Origin: Anabaena minutissima FACHB-250
GTDB lineage: Bacteria; Cyanobacteriota; Cyanobacteriia; Cyanobacteriales; Nostocaceae
Assembly: GCF_014697125.1 (NCBI RefSeq)
Contig: NZ_JACJRG010000044.1
Coordinates: forward strand, 1-51,457
Direction of reading: 5' to 3'
Length of the DNA: 51,457 nucleotides
In this document: positions 32,355 to 40,421 of the stretch, in pieces
Numbering within the stretch: position 1 is the stretch's first letter
Layout: every line of letters starts with the position of its first letter
Notes under the pieces: model-generated
Told to the model about the DNA's origin: nothing
Database searches by the model: none
What the model saw: the letters and a program-made list of their open reading frames with translations, nothing else
Translations under genes and position numbers: made by a program

Positions 32355-32660
32355 ATGTTGGCAGAAATTCCCCTCCCGCTAAACGAACTCATTATAACGG
32401 GAGTCCCCTTTCCGCATCTGAGATGGAAATTCAGATGCCCCTCTTGTGGTCATATCGCTACCGTTGCAGATTATAAAAAAGCTGGCGCACCTGTAACCGC
32501 CGTTGGGTTTTCTTGTGTGGGGCGATGGTTGGAAGTGCGAAAGGAAGCCTTTGATGACAAGGATAAACGTAAGATTCCTTGTAACTATGCTGGAGGTGGA
32601 TTAATTAACATTAACCCCGTGGAATTAGATGGTCAGAAAGTTTTTAAATTTGGGGCTTAA
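32355..32660 (+). CDS. Zinc-ribbon protein, VVA0879-like
   Basis: The 101-residue product has FRCPSCGHIATVADYKKAGA (about 26-45), with one Cys pair, and a later FSCVGRWLE and IPCNYAGGGLININPVEL. This pattern is that of the small VVA0879 family found on phages and plasmids. No function is known to me. Only three clear Cys positions near the ribbon plus one later suggest a single zinc site. It follows iscB and starts a compact plus-strand group. Confidence 0.6.
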   Translation: MLAEIPLPLNELIITGVPFPHLRWKFRCPSCGHIATVADYKKAGAPVTAVGFSCVGRWLEVRKEAFDDKDKRKIPCNYAGGGLININPVELDGQKVFKFGA

Positions 32661-32662
32661 AT

Positions 32663-33136
32663 ATGGAATTGGGAATTTTTCAAAAAGATGCACTCATCGA
32701 AAAATTAGCGAAGAAATTCTACGCACTTCTGGGCTATGTGGTGAGAGATGATTACCGAATGCAATCCAGCAATCACCCCACAGAAAAAGCCTGTTTTGAA
32801 ATGGCAATTACTGCTATTGAGGAAGTTGAGTTTGCCTTTGCTGATTTAGATACTCATGAGGATGAAGATGAAGAAACTATCACTTGGCAGCAAGGACAGC
32901 CTTTGCATGAACAACAACAATACTACTTCGGTAAGTACGATAATTTCGCACTAGTTCTGCTAACCAATGGTCATTTAACTCGAACAGAAGCTTATTTAGA
33001 TAGCCAAAGAATTTACATTCTTGAAGAAGATACAAGTAAGGAAGAAGCTACTAATAACTTACAAGACTTTCTCAGTTTATTAGCAAAACAATCACAAGTT
33101 TTAAGCAAAATCAAATTTGAGGATAAAAATTCATGA
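32663..33136 (+). CDS. Hypothetical acidic protein, 157 residues
   Basis: It starts two bases after the zinc-ribbon gene. The N-terminus MELGIFQKDALIEKLAKKFY looks helical, then FADLDTHEDEDEETITWQQG is very acidic, and LTNGHLTRTEAYLDSQRIYI forms beta strands. No family is recognised. Its TGA overlaps the next ATG (ATGA), so it is translationally coupled to the following two genes, ending with a methyltransferase. Confidence 0.62.
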   Translation: MELGIFQKDALIEKLAKKFYALLGYVVRDDYRMQSSNHPTEKACFEMAITAIEEVEFAFADLDTHEDEDEETITWQQGQPLHEQQQYYFGKYDNFALVLLTNGHLTRTEAYLDSQRIYILEEDTSKEEATNNLQDFLSLLAKQSQVLSKIKFEDKNS

Positions 33137-33333
33137 AAATTATCGTTCAAATAGTCGAAAAAATCACCAGCGAAGCCCATATCAATATTCCTGATAGGCT
33201 GACAGAAGAAAGCATCAAACAGCACATTATTGACCGCTATAAATCTGGAGCTATGCAAACTGATTTGAACATTTTCAAAGTTGATTTTGAATCAATCAGC
33301 GCACAGATTGTTAGACCATCCGAGGAAATTTAA
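33133..33333 (+). CDS. Small hypothetical protein, 66 residues
   Basis: The product MKIIVQIVEKITSEAHINIP, then LTEESIKQHIIDRYKSGAMQ, has a beta-helix-beta pattern and no known motif. Both ends overlap its neighbours (ATGA upstream, TAATG downstream), which strongly supports that it is real and coupled to the methyltransferase gene. Confidence 0.65.
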   Translation: MKIIVQIVEKITSEAHINIPDRLTEESIKQHIIDRYKSGAMQTDLNIFKVDFESISAQIVRPSEEI

Positions 33334-34022
33334 TGAGTATCATTCAAACAAAACTAATAGAACCAGAACATAAGATCAATAAACATCCCCTGAACTTCTA
33401 CGAATCTCCATCCTGGTTCACAACTGAACTACTGCGTTACGTTAGATTATCTGGTGTGATTGGTGAGCCTTGTGTGGGACATGGTGCGATCGCTTCTTTA
33501 CTCCGAGTGTGGCCATACACAAAATCCATCTGGACGAACGACATTGATCCGAACAAAGACGCTGATTATCACTACGATGCAACACAGCCCAAAGCCTGGA
33601 ATGAGTTTCCTGCTTGCGATTGGATTTGCACCAATCCCCCCTATGCTCAATATGCTGCACCAATTATCAAGAATGCTTTCAAAAAAGCGAGTGTGGGTGT
33701 TGTGGCTTTCTTACTCACCAGCTTTTTAGAACCTTGTGACGACAGAGCTGATTTCTTGCAGCAACACCCACCATCACTTGTATTAACCCTGCCCCGGTTC
33801 TGCTTTCGCAAGGACAAAACTGGTAGTCGTTGGGCTACCGATAACATTACTATCTCTTGTTTTGTATGGGACAAGCGCACGACTTCCCAACGGCTTGTCA
33901 TTCGTCCCAAATCTCAAATTATCGGCTTCTACAAGAACCCTGAACAAGCGATTCCTCTTCAACAAGCAGAGGGTATTGTTGGCGCGATTGCTCACGGGGA
34001 AGTAAGTACAAATTACTTCTAA
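33333..34022 (+). CDS. DNA adenine-type methyltransferase, 229 residues
   Basis: The product has the SAM-binding motif GEPCVGHGAIASLLR (about 42-56), TNDIDP, and the catalytic NPPY motif in DWICTNPPYAQYA (about 92-104), followed by VGVVAFLLTSFLEP. NPPY marks amino-methyltransferases acting on adenine N6 or cytosine N4. No restriction enzyme is adjacent, so it is an orphan, perhaps protecting plasmid DNA. A weak hairpin, TTCCCCA (34030-34036) with TGGGGAA (34053-34059), follows and may terminate the group. Confidence 0.82.
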   Translation: MSIIQTKLIEPEHKINKHPLNFYESPSWFTTELLRYVRLSGVIGEPCVGHGAIASLLRVWPYTKSIWTNDIDPNKDADYHYDATQPKAWNEFPACDWICTNPPYAQYAAPIIKNAFKKASVGVVAFLLTSFLEPCDDRADFLQQHPPSLVLTLPRFCFRKDKTGSRWATDNITISCFVWDKRTTSQRLVIRPKSQIIGFYKNPEQAIPLQQAEGIVGAIAHGEVSTNYF

Positions 34023-34029
34023 AAACAAG

Positions 34030-34059
34030 TTCCCCAGGCTGCATTCAACAGTTGGGGAA
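34030..34059 (+). terminator. Hairpin after the methyltransferase gene
   Basis: TTCCCCA and TGGGGAA form a 7-bp stem around a 16-base loop, eight bases after the stop codon. No U-tract follows. Confidence 0.4.
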
Positions 34060-34132
34060 TTGAAAATGAAAGATGTGGTTTTGGTGAGTTTAAACAAGAA
34101 TATTAGCTACAGAAGCATTGCCGGAGGTTTTT

Positions 34133-35533
34133 ATGAGCAAGGTTGTAGCGGGTAAATCTCTTAAAAAGAATTATACTCCAATTTCTAATTCATTGATTCG
34201 TAATAGCGAAATAGATGACAGCACATTCCGCCTTATTTGCTGGATGACATCACATGATGAAGGTTTTGAGATTAACTTTAATAACATTCAGACTGCTTTA
34301 GGTTATGGTCGGGATAAGTTACGTAAGATTCTCAAAAATGCCGAACATTACAATTATTTAGTTAGACGCAAAATCCGCACTTGTGGAGGCTTATTTGATT
34401 GTGAATATCACATTTTTAAAGACTGTGATGATGCGATCGCTTTTCGCCAAAGCTTACCAACAAAGGAATTGACAAGTGACCAAAACAATTCGCAATTCGC
34501 AATTCGCAATTCGCAGTTAAAAGCAATTGCGAATTGCGAACTGGAAATTGCGAATTGCTTAACCAGGGGGGTCAAAACCGGAGGTGGTCAGACCGGAGAT
34601 GGTGAAACCGGAGGCGGTCAGACCAGAGGTGGTCGAACCAGGGGCGGTGAATCAACCCCACTAAAAGAAAAACAATATAAAGAAAACCAAATAAAAGAAA
34701 ACAAAAAGAGAGAAGAAACACACTTCCTCACACTCGATTCATCACTTCGTGAAGAAATTTCTGAAGGAACAGAATTACTAGACCAACCAACCCCAGCCAC
34801 TCAAGTTGAAAAACTAAACCAACCAACCCCAGCCACTCAAGTTGAAAAACTAAACCAACCAACCCCAGCCACTCAAGTTGAAAAACTAGACCAACCCACC
34901 CCAGTCACTCAAGTTGAAAAACTAAACCAACCAACCTCAGCCCCTCAAGTTGAGGAACTAGCTCAACCAGCCCCACAAATTCACTCTTTGTTGCCAAATC
35001 AACCCGAATCTTTGCAACAAAACTCAGATCCTGCATTTGGTTCAATCGTGGTGGGGTCGTTCGATAATCTCGAACAAGTGAATATAATTCCTGCCTCAAC
35101 CCAAAACGTGACTGAGCCGGAGAATCGTGAAGTTCTTACACTCCAGCGTTATCAACAACTTGACGCTGATGGCATACCGCTTAAGCAGTGGGAATTGCGG
35201 GACTGGGCAAAGCAAGAAATTGGGCAGTATGTCAAAACTTACCGTAAAAGCGGATTCATCCTCACAGGCGGTAATGATGTCTCCGTCGAGTTTGCGGTTT
35301 ACGTCGCGGGAGAGAACTGCAAGCGAGGGCAACAACCAACGATCTCACTGGGTTTTAGCGTGATCAACAAATGCGAACGTGATCCTCGGTGTTGGCAGAA
35401 ATTGGTGGGTTGGGTGACTGAGTGGCAGCAGCAGCGTCAAAGCAAAACTACGGTAAATGTTGCGGCTGCGGTCAATCACCAACAAGAGTTAGATCGCATC
35501 CGGCAAGCTGCTAGTACAAAATTCGAGCTTTGA
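34133..35533 (+). CDS. Winged-helix, replication-protein-like gene with in-frame repeats
   Basis: ATG 34133 follows CCGGAGG, so it is preferred over 34118; the product has 466 residues. Residues 10-105, with YTPISNSLIRNSEIDDSTFR and IQTALGYGRDKLRKILKNAE, form a winged-helix domain as in phage and plasmid replication initiators. Then come a short repeat element (SQFAIRNSQLKAIANC), five TGGGQ-type pentapeptides, a Lys/Glu linker, and five LDQPTPATQVEK-type 12-residue repeats. The last ~130 residues are a separate domain with DWAKQEIGQYVKTYRKSGFI and WQKLVGWVTEWQQ. It may start replication of the replicon; this is inference from the fold. Confidence 0.62.
   Translation: MSKVVAGKSLKKNYTPISNSLIRNSEIDDSTFRLICWMTSHDEGFEINFNNIQTALGYGRDKLRKILKNAEHYNYLVRRKIRTCGGLFDCEYHIFKDCDDAIAFRQSLPTKELTSDQNNSQFAIRNSQLKAIANCELEIANCLTRGVKTGGGQTGDGETGGGQTRGGRTRGGESTPLKEKQYKENQIKENKKREETHFLTLDSSLREEISEGTELLDQPTPATQVEKLNQPTPATQVEKLNQPTPATQVEKLDQPTPVTQVEKLNQPTSAPQVEELAQPAPQIHSLLPNQPESLQQNSDPAFGSIVVGSFDNLEQVNIIPASTQNVTEPENREVLTLQRYQQLDADGIPLKQWELRDWAKQEIGQYVKTYRKSGFILTGGNDVSVEFAVYVAGENCKRGQQPTISLGFSVINKCERDPRCWQKLVGWVTEWQQQRQSKTTVNVAAAVNHQQELDRIRQAASTKFEL
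34486..34560. repeat. AATTCGC short tandem repeat element, copy 1, in coding sequence
   Basis: CAATTCGC units in tandem are followed by their inverted form (CAATTGCGAATTGCG), so the RNA can form a hairpin. The element lies in frame in the replication-like gene and is translated as SQFAIRNSQLKAIANCELEI. Related copies lie at 36832 and 38334. Confidence 0.85.
34577..34651 (+). repeat. Five 15-base in-frame tandem repeats
   Basis: Units of ACCGGAGGTGGTCAG type are repeated five times and encode TGGGQ, TGDGE, TGGGQ, TRGGR and TRGGE. They form a Gly-rich flexible linker in the replication-like protein. Confidence 0.85.
34781..34960 (+). repeat. Five 36-base in-frame tandem repeats
   Basis: Five units, nearly identical in the first three, encode the 12-residue motif LDQPTPATQVEK and variants. 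A sixth, degenerate unit follows. Copy number may vary between strains because slippage is easy in such an array. Confidence 0.9.
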
Positions 35534-35584
35534 GACAGGTGGGAAGTGGAATTTCTTGACCCTTACACCCTTGGAGAAAAAACT

Positions 35585-36457
35585 ATGATTACTCAAGAGA
35601 AATTTGACAAAGGTATCGCTTTACTGCAAACACACTTCAACCGTGAGTTATGCAAGAGCGCGATCGCTATCTGGTCAGAATACCTCAACGAACACCTGGA
35701 CGATGAATCATTCACAATAGCTGTCAAACAAGCAATCCTCAGTCTTGATTTCTTCCCCAATGCCAAACGATTAGTTGAGTTTGCTTTTGCCAGTAAAGAA
35801 GTCAGGGCGATCGCTGACTGGCAGATAGTTATCGCTGCTGCCAAAACTGGTAACGAAGAATATCAAAAACAAATTCTTCAATCTTTGACTCCACAAGGCC
35901 ATGCTACCCTTGCTTACGTTGGCGGCATAGAAGTTATTGCTCTGGCTAATGACTGGAAATTAGACAAGCTGGAGAAAAAGTTTGTCAGTGTTTACTGTGA
36001 TTCGCCAACTGGTGTAAGATTTCTTCCCCCTGCGCCAACAAGCTCTAATGAGTCAAGTCAGGCAAATGTTGTAAATTTCCCAGTAAAAAGAGAGCCTATC
36101 GACCCGACTCAAAAACCACCCTCAGTTCGTCGTGTACTCGAAAAAATTAATCTGCTGGCTCAAGGTGAAGTAATCCCTACGCAAGAAATTTATGCTGGTA
36201 TGTTTGCTCGGTATGCTTGGCAGATTGATGAACGACGCTTAAATTTTTTCTTAGCAATGGATGAAGAGACTAAACAACAAGTTTTAGCTAAGTTCAAATT
36301 TGCTATGAAAACCAAATCCAATTGGCACTCCCCTCAAGGCATTTTTGATGACATCACTAGCTATCAACCTCCAGTTTCTCCGATTGATGTCAAGGCGATC
36401 GCTCATCAATGGCTCGCGGAAGAATCACAATCACAAGCACAAGAAATTGAGTTTTAA
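35585..36457 (+). CDS. Hypothetical protein, helicase-loader-like N-terminus, about 290 residues
   Basis: ATG 35585 has TTGGAG before it and is preferred to the GTG at 35546. The N-terminal ~80 residues, FDKGIALLQTHFNRELCKSA then FTIAVKQAILSLDFFPNAKR, form a helical domain like that of phage helicase loaders or replisome organisers, where a helical bundle ends in FFP. The middle LTPQGHATLAYVGGIEVIAL and the C-terminal VRRVLEKINLLAQGEVIPTQ are unassigned. Directly downstream of the winged-helix gene, it could be its replication partner; that is inference. Confidence 0.6.
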   Translation: MITQEKFDKGIALLQTHFNRELCKSAIAIWSEYLNEHLDDESFTIAVKQAILSLDFFPNAKRLVEFAFASKEVRAIADWQIVIAAAKTGNEEYQKQILQSLTPQGHATLAYVGGIEVIALANDWKLDKLEKKFVSVYCDSPTGVRFLPPAPTSSNESSQANVVNFPVKREPIDPTQKPPSVRRVLEKINLLAQGEVIPTQEIYAGMFARYAWQIDERRLNFFLAMDEETKQQVLAKFKFAMKTKSNWHSPQGIFDDITSYQPPVSPIDVKAIAHQWLAEESQSQAQEIEF

Positions 36458-36500
36458 TTTATGTCTCATTCAAACAATCCCCCCACAAGATTCACAACTC

Positions 36501-36872
36501 ATGACTACCACAATCATCAAAGCCATTAGCCTTCATCAGCCTTGGGCAACATTTATCCCTATGGGACTGAAGAAGTACGAAACTCGCTCTTGGCACACCA
36601 GTTACAGAGGCCAGTTGCTAATCTGTGCAGCAAAAAAAGTTAGCACTTCCCAAAAATTAACTCACAACTATTTAATCAACAAATATCAACAACTACTTAC
36701 TCAAACTGATAACTACCTGGAATGGCAGGACTTACCTTTTGGGTGCGCCGTTACACTTGTTGACCTCACCGCCTGCATCAAAATGACTCCACAATTCATC
36801 AACCAACAACCCGAAACCGAAATTGATGAAACAATTCGCAATTCGCAATGGGCTAACGCCCCGCTCCGCTAA
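36501..36872 (+). CDS. ASCH-domain protein, C-terminus replaced by a repeat element
   Basis: From ATG 36501 the 123-residue product reads IKAISLHQPWATFIPMGLKK then YETRSWHTSYRGQLLICAAK, a clear ASCH domain (RNA-binding beta barrel related to PUA). The usual C-terminal GDFSPGRYAW-type segment is missing: the frame enters an AATTCGC repeat and ends WANAPLR at a stop within it. The domain is probably shortened by about 15-30 residues, so activity is doubtful. ASCH proteins act on RNA or modified nucleosides; several are amidohydrolases. Confidence 0.78.
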   Translation: MTTTIIKAISLHQPWATFIPMGLKKYETRSWHTSYRGQLLICAAKKVSTSQKLTHNYLINKYQQLLTQTDNYLEWQDLPFGCAVTLVDLTACIKMTPQFINQQPETEIDETIRNSQWANAPLR

Positions 36873-36887
36873 CGCAATTCGCAATTA
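36832..36887. repeat. AATTCGC repeat element, copy 2
   Basis: Two blocks of CAATTCGC units flank GGGCTAACGCCCCGCTCCGC, and the stop codon of the ASCH gene lies within. It resembles copy 1 and copy 3 in its units but has a different centre. Confidence 0.8.
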
Positions 36888-36906
36888 TTAATTTGGAGTT
36901 AAAGAC

Positions 36907-37488
36907 ATGAACCAAAATATTAGTATTACGGAAAGAACAAAAGCTTTGGCAATAAGAATAGTTAAGGCTTGTAGTTTTTTAGACGAAAAACCTGGAGTCT
37001 GTCGAACACTATCAAAGCAATTGCTCCGAAGTGGAACATCCAGACCAGCGATCGCACTTATCGAAAACCCCACAGGTTTACTCTATCGCGGACTTGAGCA
37101 AATCATCTGTGACCTTGACAGCATCGGGTACATGGGCGAATGGAACTGTATCTCTGCACAACAAGTCGGCTTGCCGCACGAAAGGAAACGAATCTTTATC
37201 ATTGCCTACCCCAATGGCCTATTCAACCGTCAACAGCCGACCCCCTGGACAAACCAAATTGGAAATTACATTACGCAAGTTCGGCTCTCTCTCGAAACAA
37301 GAAGCTATCAACCCGGAGTTCTTGCGGTGGCTCATGGGGTTTCCATTGGAGTAGCTAAAAATATTCCCGGTAACTATGATGCTCGTCGTACTTATGGGTT
37401 GAGTTGTTCTCCACGACAAGCAGCTGTTGCTTGGAAACGCATTGATTATCTGTGCAGTCTGTTACGAAATCAGGAGTGTGCATCTTGA
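36907..37488 (+). pseudogene. Chimera: four-helix-bundle protein start fused to a C5-methyltransferase end
   Basis: Residues 1-45 (ITERTKALAIRIVKACSFLD, LSKQLLRSGTS) match the start of the small four-helix-bundle (23S rRNA intervening sequence) proteins. From residue 52 the frame is a cytosine-5 DNA methyltransferase: ALIENPTGLLYRGLEQIICD (ENV-type motif) and QQVGLPHERKRIFIIAYPNG. The catalytic PC motif and SAM-binding motifs lie upstream in normal enzymes and are missing. The join lies on a HIP1 octamer (37048-37055). The frame is open throughout, but neither part is complete, so I treat it as non-functional for methylation. Confidence 0.75.
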
Positions 37489-37970
37489 CAAACCCGATCA
37501 ACTTGTTGGAATCTTGCTGGTACATCTCACCACCCTGGGACAAAGATATCCCGCCATTGGTCATTAGCCTCCTGGAGAGGGTTTATCTGCCCAAAGTCAA
37601 GTCATTCGGGTACTGTTGCGGTGTCGAATGGTCTGACGACGGCTGGTGCTATTCTATTGCTCTGAACAACCAGATTGTATCAGTATCAGGAGTCGAAATT
37701 GTTGCTTCTGGGCGACTTCAGGCTGTACGTCTTCCCAAACCCACTTTTATGGTCGGTGAGTTGGTCAAATTCCGCCTTGCTGATGCCCCCAAACTTCGCA
37801 CCGTTTTGGGACTACAGCTGATCAACGATTCGTGGTTCTATCAAATCGAGTGGGCATCCCCAACCCTAGAAAACGTGGGTAAACCAATCTGCATTCTGCC
37901 CCAATCCTCTCACCAACCCTCAACAACCTGTCTTGCTTGGGTAACTGACTACGATTTGGTGGGGGTATAG
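37485..37970 (+). CDS. DUF1392-like protein, copy 2
   Basis: Using TTG 37485, whose bases overlap the upstream TGA (TTGA), the product of 161 residues aligns from its first residue with copy 1 at 29702-30148: NLLESCWYISPPWDKDIPPL against STLEKNWYLSPLWGKKILPL. KSFGYCCGVEWSDDGWCYSI and LINDSWFYQIEWASPTLE are shared. About 15 extra residues are inserted near the C-terminus. The function of the family is unknown. It is one base before the next gene. Confidence 0.7.
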   Translation: MTNPINLLESCWYISPPWDKDIPPLVISLLERVYLPKVKSFGYCCGVEWSDDGWCYSIALNNQIVSVSGVEIVASGRLQAVRLPKPTFMVGELVKFRLADAPKLRTVLGLQLINDSWFYQIEWASPTLENVGKPICILPQSSHQPSTTCLAWVTDYDLVGV

Positions 37971-37971
37971 T

Positions 37972-39216
37972 ATGATTTACACCTCATATTACGCAGGTCA
38001 AATCAAAGGTGAACCAGTCTCCATCTCACTGTATCCCCCAAAAGCCTGGACTGGCAAGCATCTTCCTCTGTTCGCCCCTACTCCTGAACTTCTCAGTTGG
38101 TGGAAATCCTCCGCAAAAGATATCGCCGCACAACAGGAATACAAACGACAGTTGGGCGAAATTCTTGATTCTCGGCAGCAACTGATACAGCTTTGGGCGG
38201 ACAAGCACAAGAACAACCCTGGGGACATAACGCTGTGCTGCTTCGAGAAAACTGGGGATTTCTGCCATCGGTATCAAGTAGGTGAGGAAGTAGTACAAAA
38301 ATACTTACCTGAGCTTTGGGGCGGCGAAATCAACAATTCGCAATTCTCAATTCGCAATTCGCAGTTAAAGCCAATTGCGAATTGCCAATATCCTCAGCAG
38401 GTGTTAAGTCTAATCGAACAATGCCATGATTCCGGCTTTCCTGTAGTCTGCGATCGCCTAGCTTGCGGGTACTATCGGGTATCTCTGCACGGGGAGAATT
38501 TGGGCGATTGGTCGGATTTGGGAGTGCTGGGGGTTCTGTCGGGGTTGCGTCATGAGTTTTACCGTGGGCGGTTGTTTTCGTCGTTGGCTGCGGTGGCAAC
38601 TCTTCCAGTTCCAGAAGTACCACAGCCTGTTGCCGCACAACCTCAATCTCCCAGCTTGATTACTCGGCTAGGCAAGCTAGAGGGCGATGAATTAGCCCAA
38701 ATTCAAAACTGGTGCAAGTCTATCAAAAAACAGATGTTCCCCTCAGTCTCTCAGTATGCCGATGGTCGTCTGGAGTTGCACCTGCGGCGGTTCGTTAGTT
38801 TGACTGGTGCTAAGTCGGGGAAAAAGGCTGAGGTAAAGTTGATTGAGCCGGGGCGTTATGCTGGTGCAGATGTGATTGAGGCTTTGGGTGAGAAACTGCT
38901 TCCAGACTTTCACCAAGCGTTAGTGTTGTTTTACCCCGCCGGGACACAAATCAAAGTACACCGCGACTCGCCAGCCTATGCTTCGGGGGCAGCGCAAATC
39001 AACATCTTGGGTAGGGCGAAGTTCTCTATCTCTGGTTGCCAAGATACTCGGCGGATGGAATCATATTGGCTGGAAGATGGCGATTGCATTGCTTTTGACA
39101 ACAAGCAGCCACATGGGATTGATCGGGTGGTGGGCGATAGGTGGTGTGTATGTTTCTTTAGGCTCAAGGCGGAGTGTTTGGAGGGGGCGAGGGGTGAGCA
39201 GTTGAGTTTGGTTTAG
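37972..39216 (+). CDS. DUF488-like plus AlkB-like 2OG-Fe(II) oxygenase fusion
   Basis: The 414-residue product starts with a DUF488-like domain (to about residue 165), seen in GDITLCCFEKTGDFCHRYQV. An AATTCGC repeat in frame adds NSQFSIRNSQLKPIANC at about 121-137. The C-terminal ~150 residues are a jelly-roll dioxygenase: IKVHRDSPAYASGAAQINIL carries the HxD iron ligands and DNKQPHGIDRVVGDRWCVCF the distal His and an Arg. This pattern fits AlkB-type DNA/RNA demethylases. A partial copy of the C-terminal domain lies at 40422-40621. Confidence 0.72.
   Translation: MIYTSYYAGQIKGEPVSISLYPPKAWTGKHLPLFAPTPELLSWWKSSAKDIAAQQEYKRQLGEILDSRQQLIQLWADKHKNNPGDITLCCFEKTGDFCHRYQVGEEVVQKYLPELWGGEINNSQFSIRNSQLKPIANCQYPQQVLSLIEQCHDSGFPVVCDRLACGYYRVSLHGENLGDWSDLGVLGVLSGLRHEFYRGRLFSSLAAVATLPVPEVPQPVAAQPQSPSLITRLGKLEGDELAQIQNWCKSIKKQMFPSVSQYADGRLELHLRRFVSLTGAKSGKKAEVKLIEPGRYAGADVIEALGEKLLPDFHQALVLFYPAGTQIKVHRDSPAYASGAAQINILGRAKFSISGCQDTRRMESYWLEDGDCIAFDNKQPHGIDRVVGDRWCVCFFRLKAECLEGARGEQLSLV
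38334..38387. repeat. AATTCGC repeat element, copy 3, in coding sequence
   Basis: CAATTCGCAATTC units are followed by CAGTTAAAGC and the inverted CAATTGCGAATTGCC. It shares its core with copy 1 at 34486-34560 and is translated in the same frame as there (SQFSIRNSQLKPIANC). It is inside the oxygenase fusion gene. Confidence 0.85.
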
Positions 39217-39251
39217 CTATAATAATTCAAAAGCATAAAGCAGGTGTGATT

Positions 39252-39524
39252 ATGCAGGCTATTTTTTGGACTGTAGAAGAAGTTGCCCAAAGAGCTAATC
39301 AATTTTATAAAAATGGTATTCGCCAAGAGGTTGAGCATGGCGATAATATTGGCAAGATGATTGTGATTGATGCTAAGACTGGGGAGTATGGAATTGATGA
39401 AATTGGTATAGAACCAGGATTTAAGTTAAAGCAGAAAAACCCCAACGCTAGATTATTTATGATCCGAATAGGTTATAATGCTGCATTTGGTTTTGGTGGA
39501 AATATGGAGCGTATAGCCGAATGA
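39252..39524 (+). CDS. Small hypothetical protein, about 90 residues
   Basis: From ATG 39252 (a GTG at 39246 is also possible) the product reads MQAIFWTVEEVAQRANQFYK and then KMIVIDAKTGEYGIDEIGIE and KNPNARLFMIRIGYNAAFGF. I have a sense of similar small cyanobacterial proteins, sometimes beside toxin genes, but cannot name the family. It stands alone after the oxygenase gene; the 130 bases after it are AT-rich with no gene. Confidence 0.55.
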   Translation: MQAIFWTVEEVAQRANQFYKNGIRQEVEHGDNIGKMIVIDAKTGEYGIDEIGIEPGFKLKQKNPNARLFMIRIGYNAAFGFGGNMERIAE

Positions 39525-39657
39525 TTGACCTTTTTTGAATTCAAAATTCAAAATGAAGAGAAGAGAAGAGGATTCTGAATTCTTGTTCACTGAGTCACAA
39601 ACCAAAATAATTATGAAAAAATTAATAAGTATTATCCCCATCGCCACATTACCCCAT

Positions 39658-40347
39658 CTATCGGCTTGATTCGATCTTAATATTTTGTTCTTTGATTGCC
39701 TCCATTAAAAATTCTTCTTGCTCCTTATTGCTATACTTTAATGCAAGGAAATAGACTTTATTACAAAATGACATATAGCTATCTCTTTTTATTAAAGATA
39801 TCACTATTGTCGTATATTCCTCTGGTTTTTTAACTTCAGCTAATGAAGAAATGTAAGCATCCATAAATTCATTTTCATTACCAGGAATCATCCAACTCCC
39901 ATATTCATCAGCAAAGATAATTTCTTCACCATCTTCCATTTTCGTAATCAGTTCGTAGAGAATCTTGAAAGATTCTACAGCAGATGTATGTTCTTTCTGT
40001 TTTGTTAACTGGCAGCTAGATTGTAAAAGGTCGCCTAGCTTCTCAAACCATTCTTCTGTTTCTTGAGGAATATGAGAAAAGTTCTTTGAATTAATATCAA
40101 ATGGCGCATAATATGCCCCAGCTAATGAGTCTTTATAAAATTTTTTTGATTCTTTTATAATGTCCTGCTCTAAGCTTTTTGATGGGTTACTATTCTTCAT
40201 TAGATCACCAAAAATATGCCGCCTTTGTTGAGTATTCGTTTCGTAATATGCCGAGTATAACAACTCAAGTAAAGTTGCCTTAGTTTGTCGCTTTAGTGCT
40301 TTAAAAAGTGATTCTTCATTCATATCAATATTAATTCTATCTGACAA
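39658..40347 (-). CDS. Hypothetical helical protein, 229 residues
   Basis: The product is acidic and helical (MNEESLFKALKRQTKATLLE, then EIIFADEYGSWMIPGNENEF and EEYTTIVISLIKRDSY). Repeating helix pairs suggest a TPR-like or solenoid fold. No known domain is recognised. Base composition is more AT-rich than in the neighbouring oxygenase gene. It is convergent with the small gene at 39252 and followed upstream by the oxygenase fragment. Confidence 0.6.
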   Translation of the reverse strand: MSDRINIDMNEESLFKALKRQTKATLLELLYSAYYETNTQQRRHIFGDLMKNSNPSKSLEQDIIKESKKFYKDSLAGAYYAPFDINSKNFSHIPQETEEWFEKLGDLLQSSCQLTKQKEHTSAVESFKILYELITKMEDGEEIIFADEYGSWMIPGNENEFMDAYISSLAEVKKPEEYTTIVISLIKRDSYMSFCNKVYFLALKYSNKEQEEFLMEAIKEQNIKIESSR

Positions 40348-40421
40348 AAAATTGCTGGTTATTCAGAAACGCCTAACGTTTCATGGTTAGCAGCTACCAA
40401 TCTATTTGCATTTTACCAAAG

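Noticed and set aside
33442..34097. Several overlapping frames in and near the methyltransferase gene
   Set aside because: They overlap a gene with clear NPPY and SAM motifs and have no domain.
37031..37358. Alternative frames inside the chimeric methyltransferase relic
   Set aside because: I looked for a hidden intact methyltransferase in another frame and found no catalytic PC motif.
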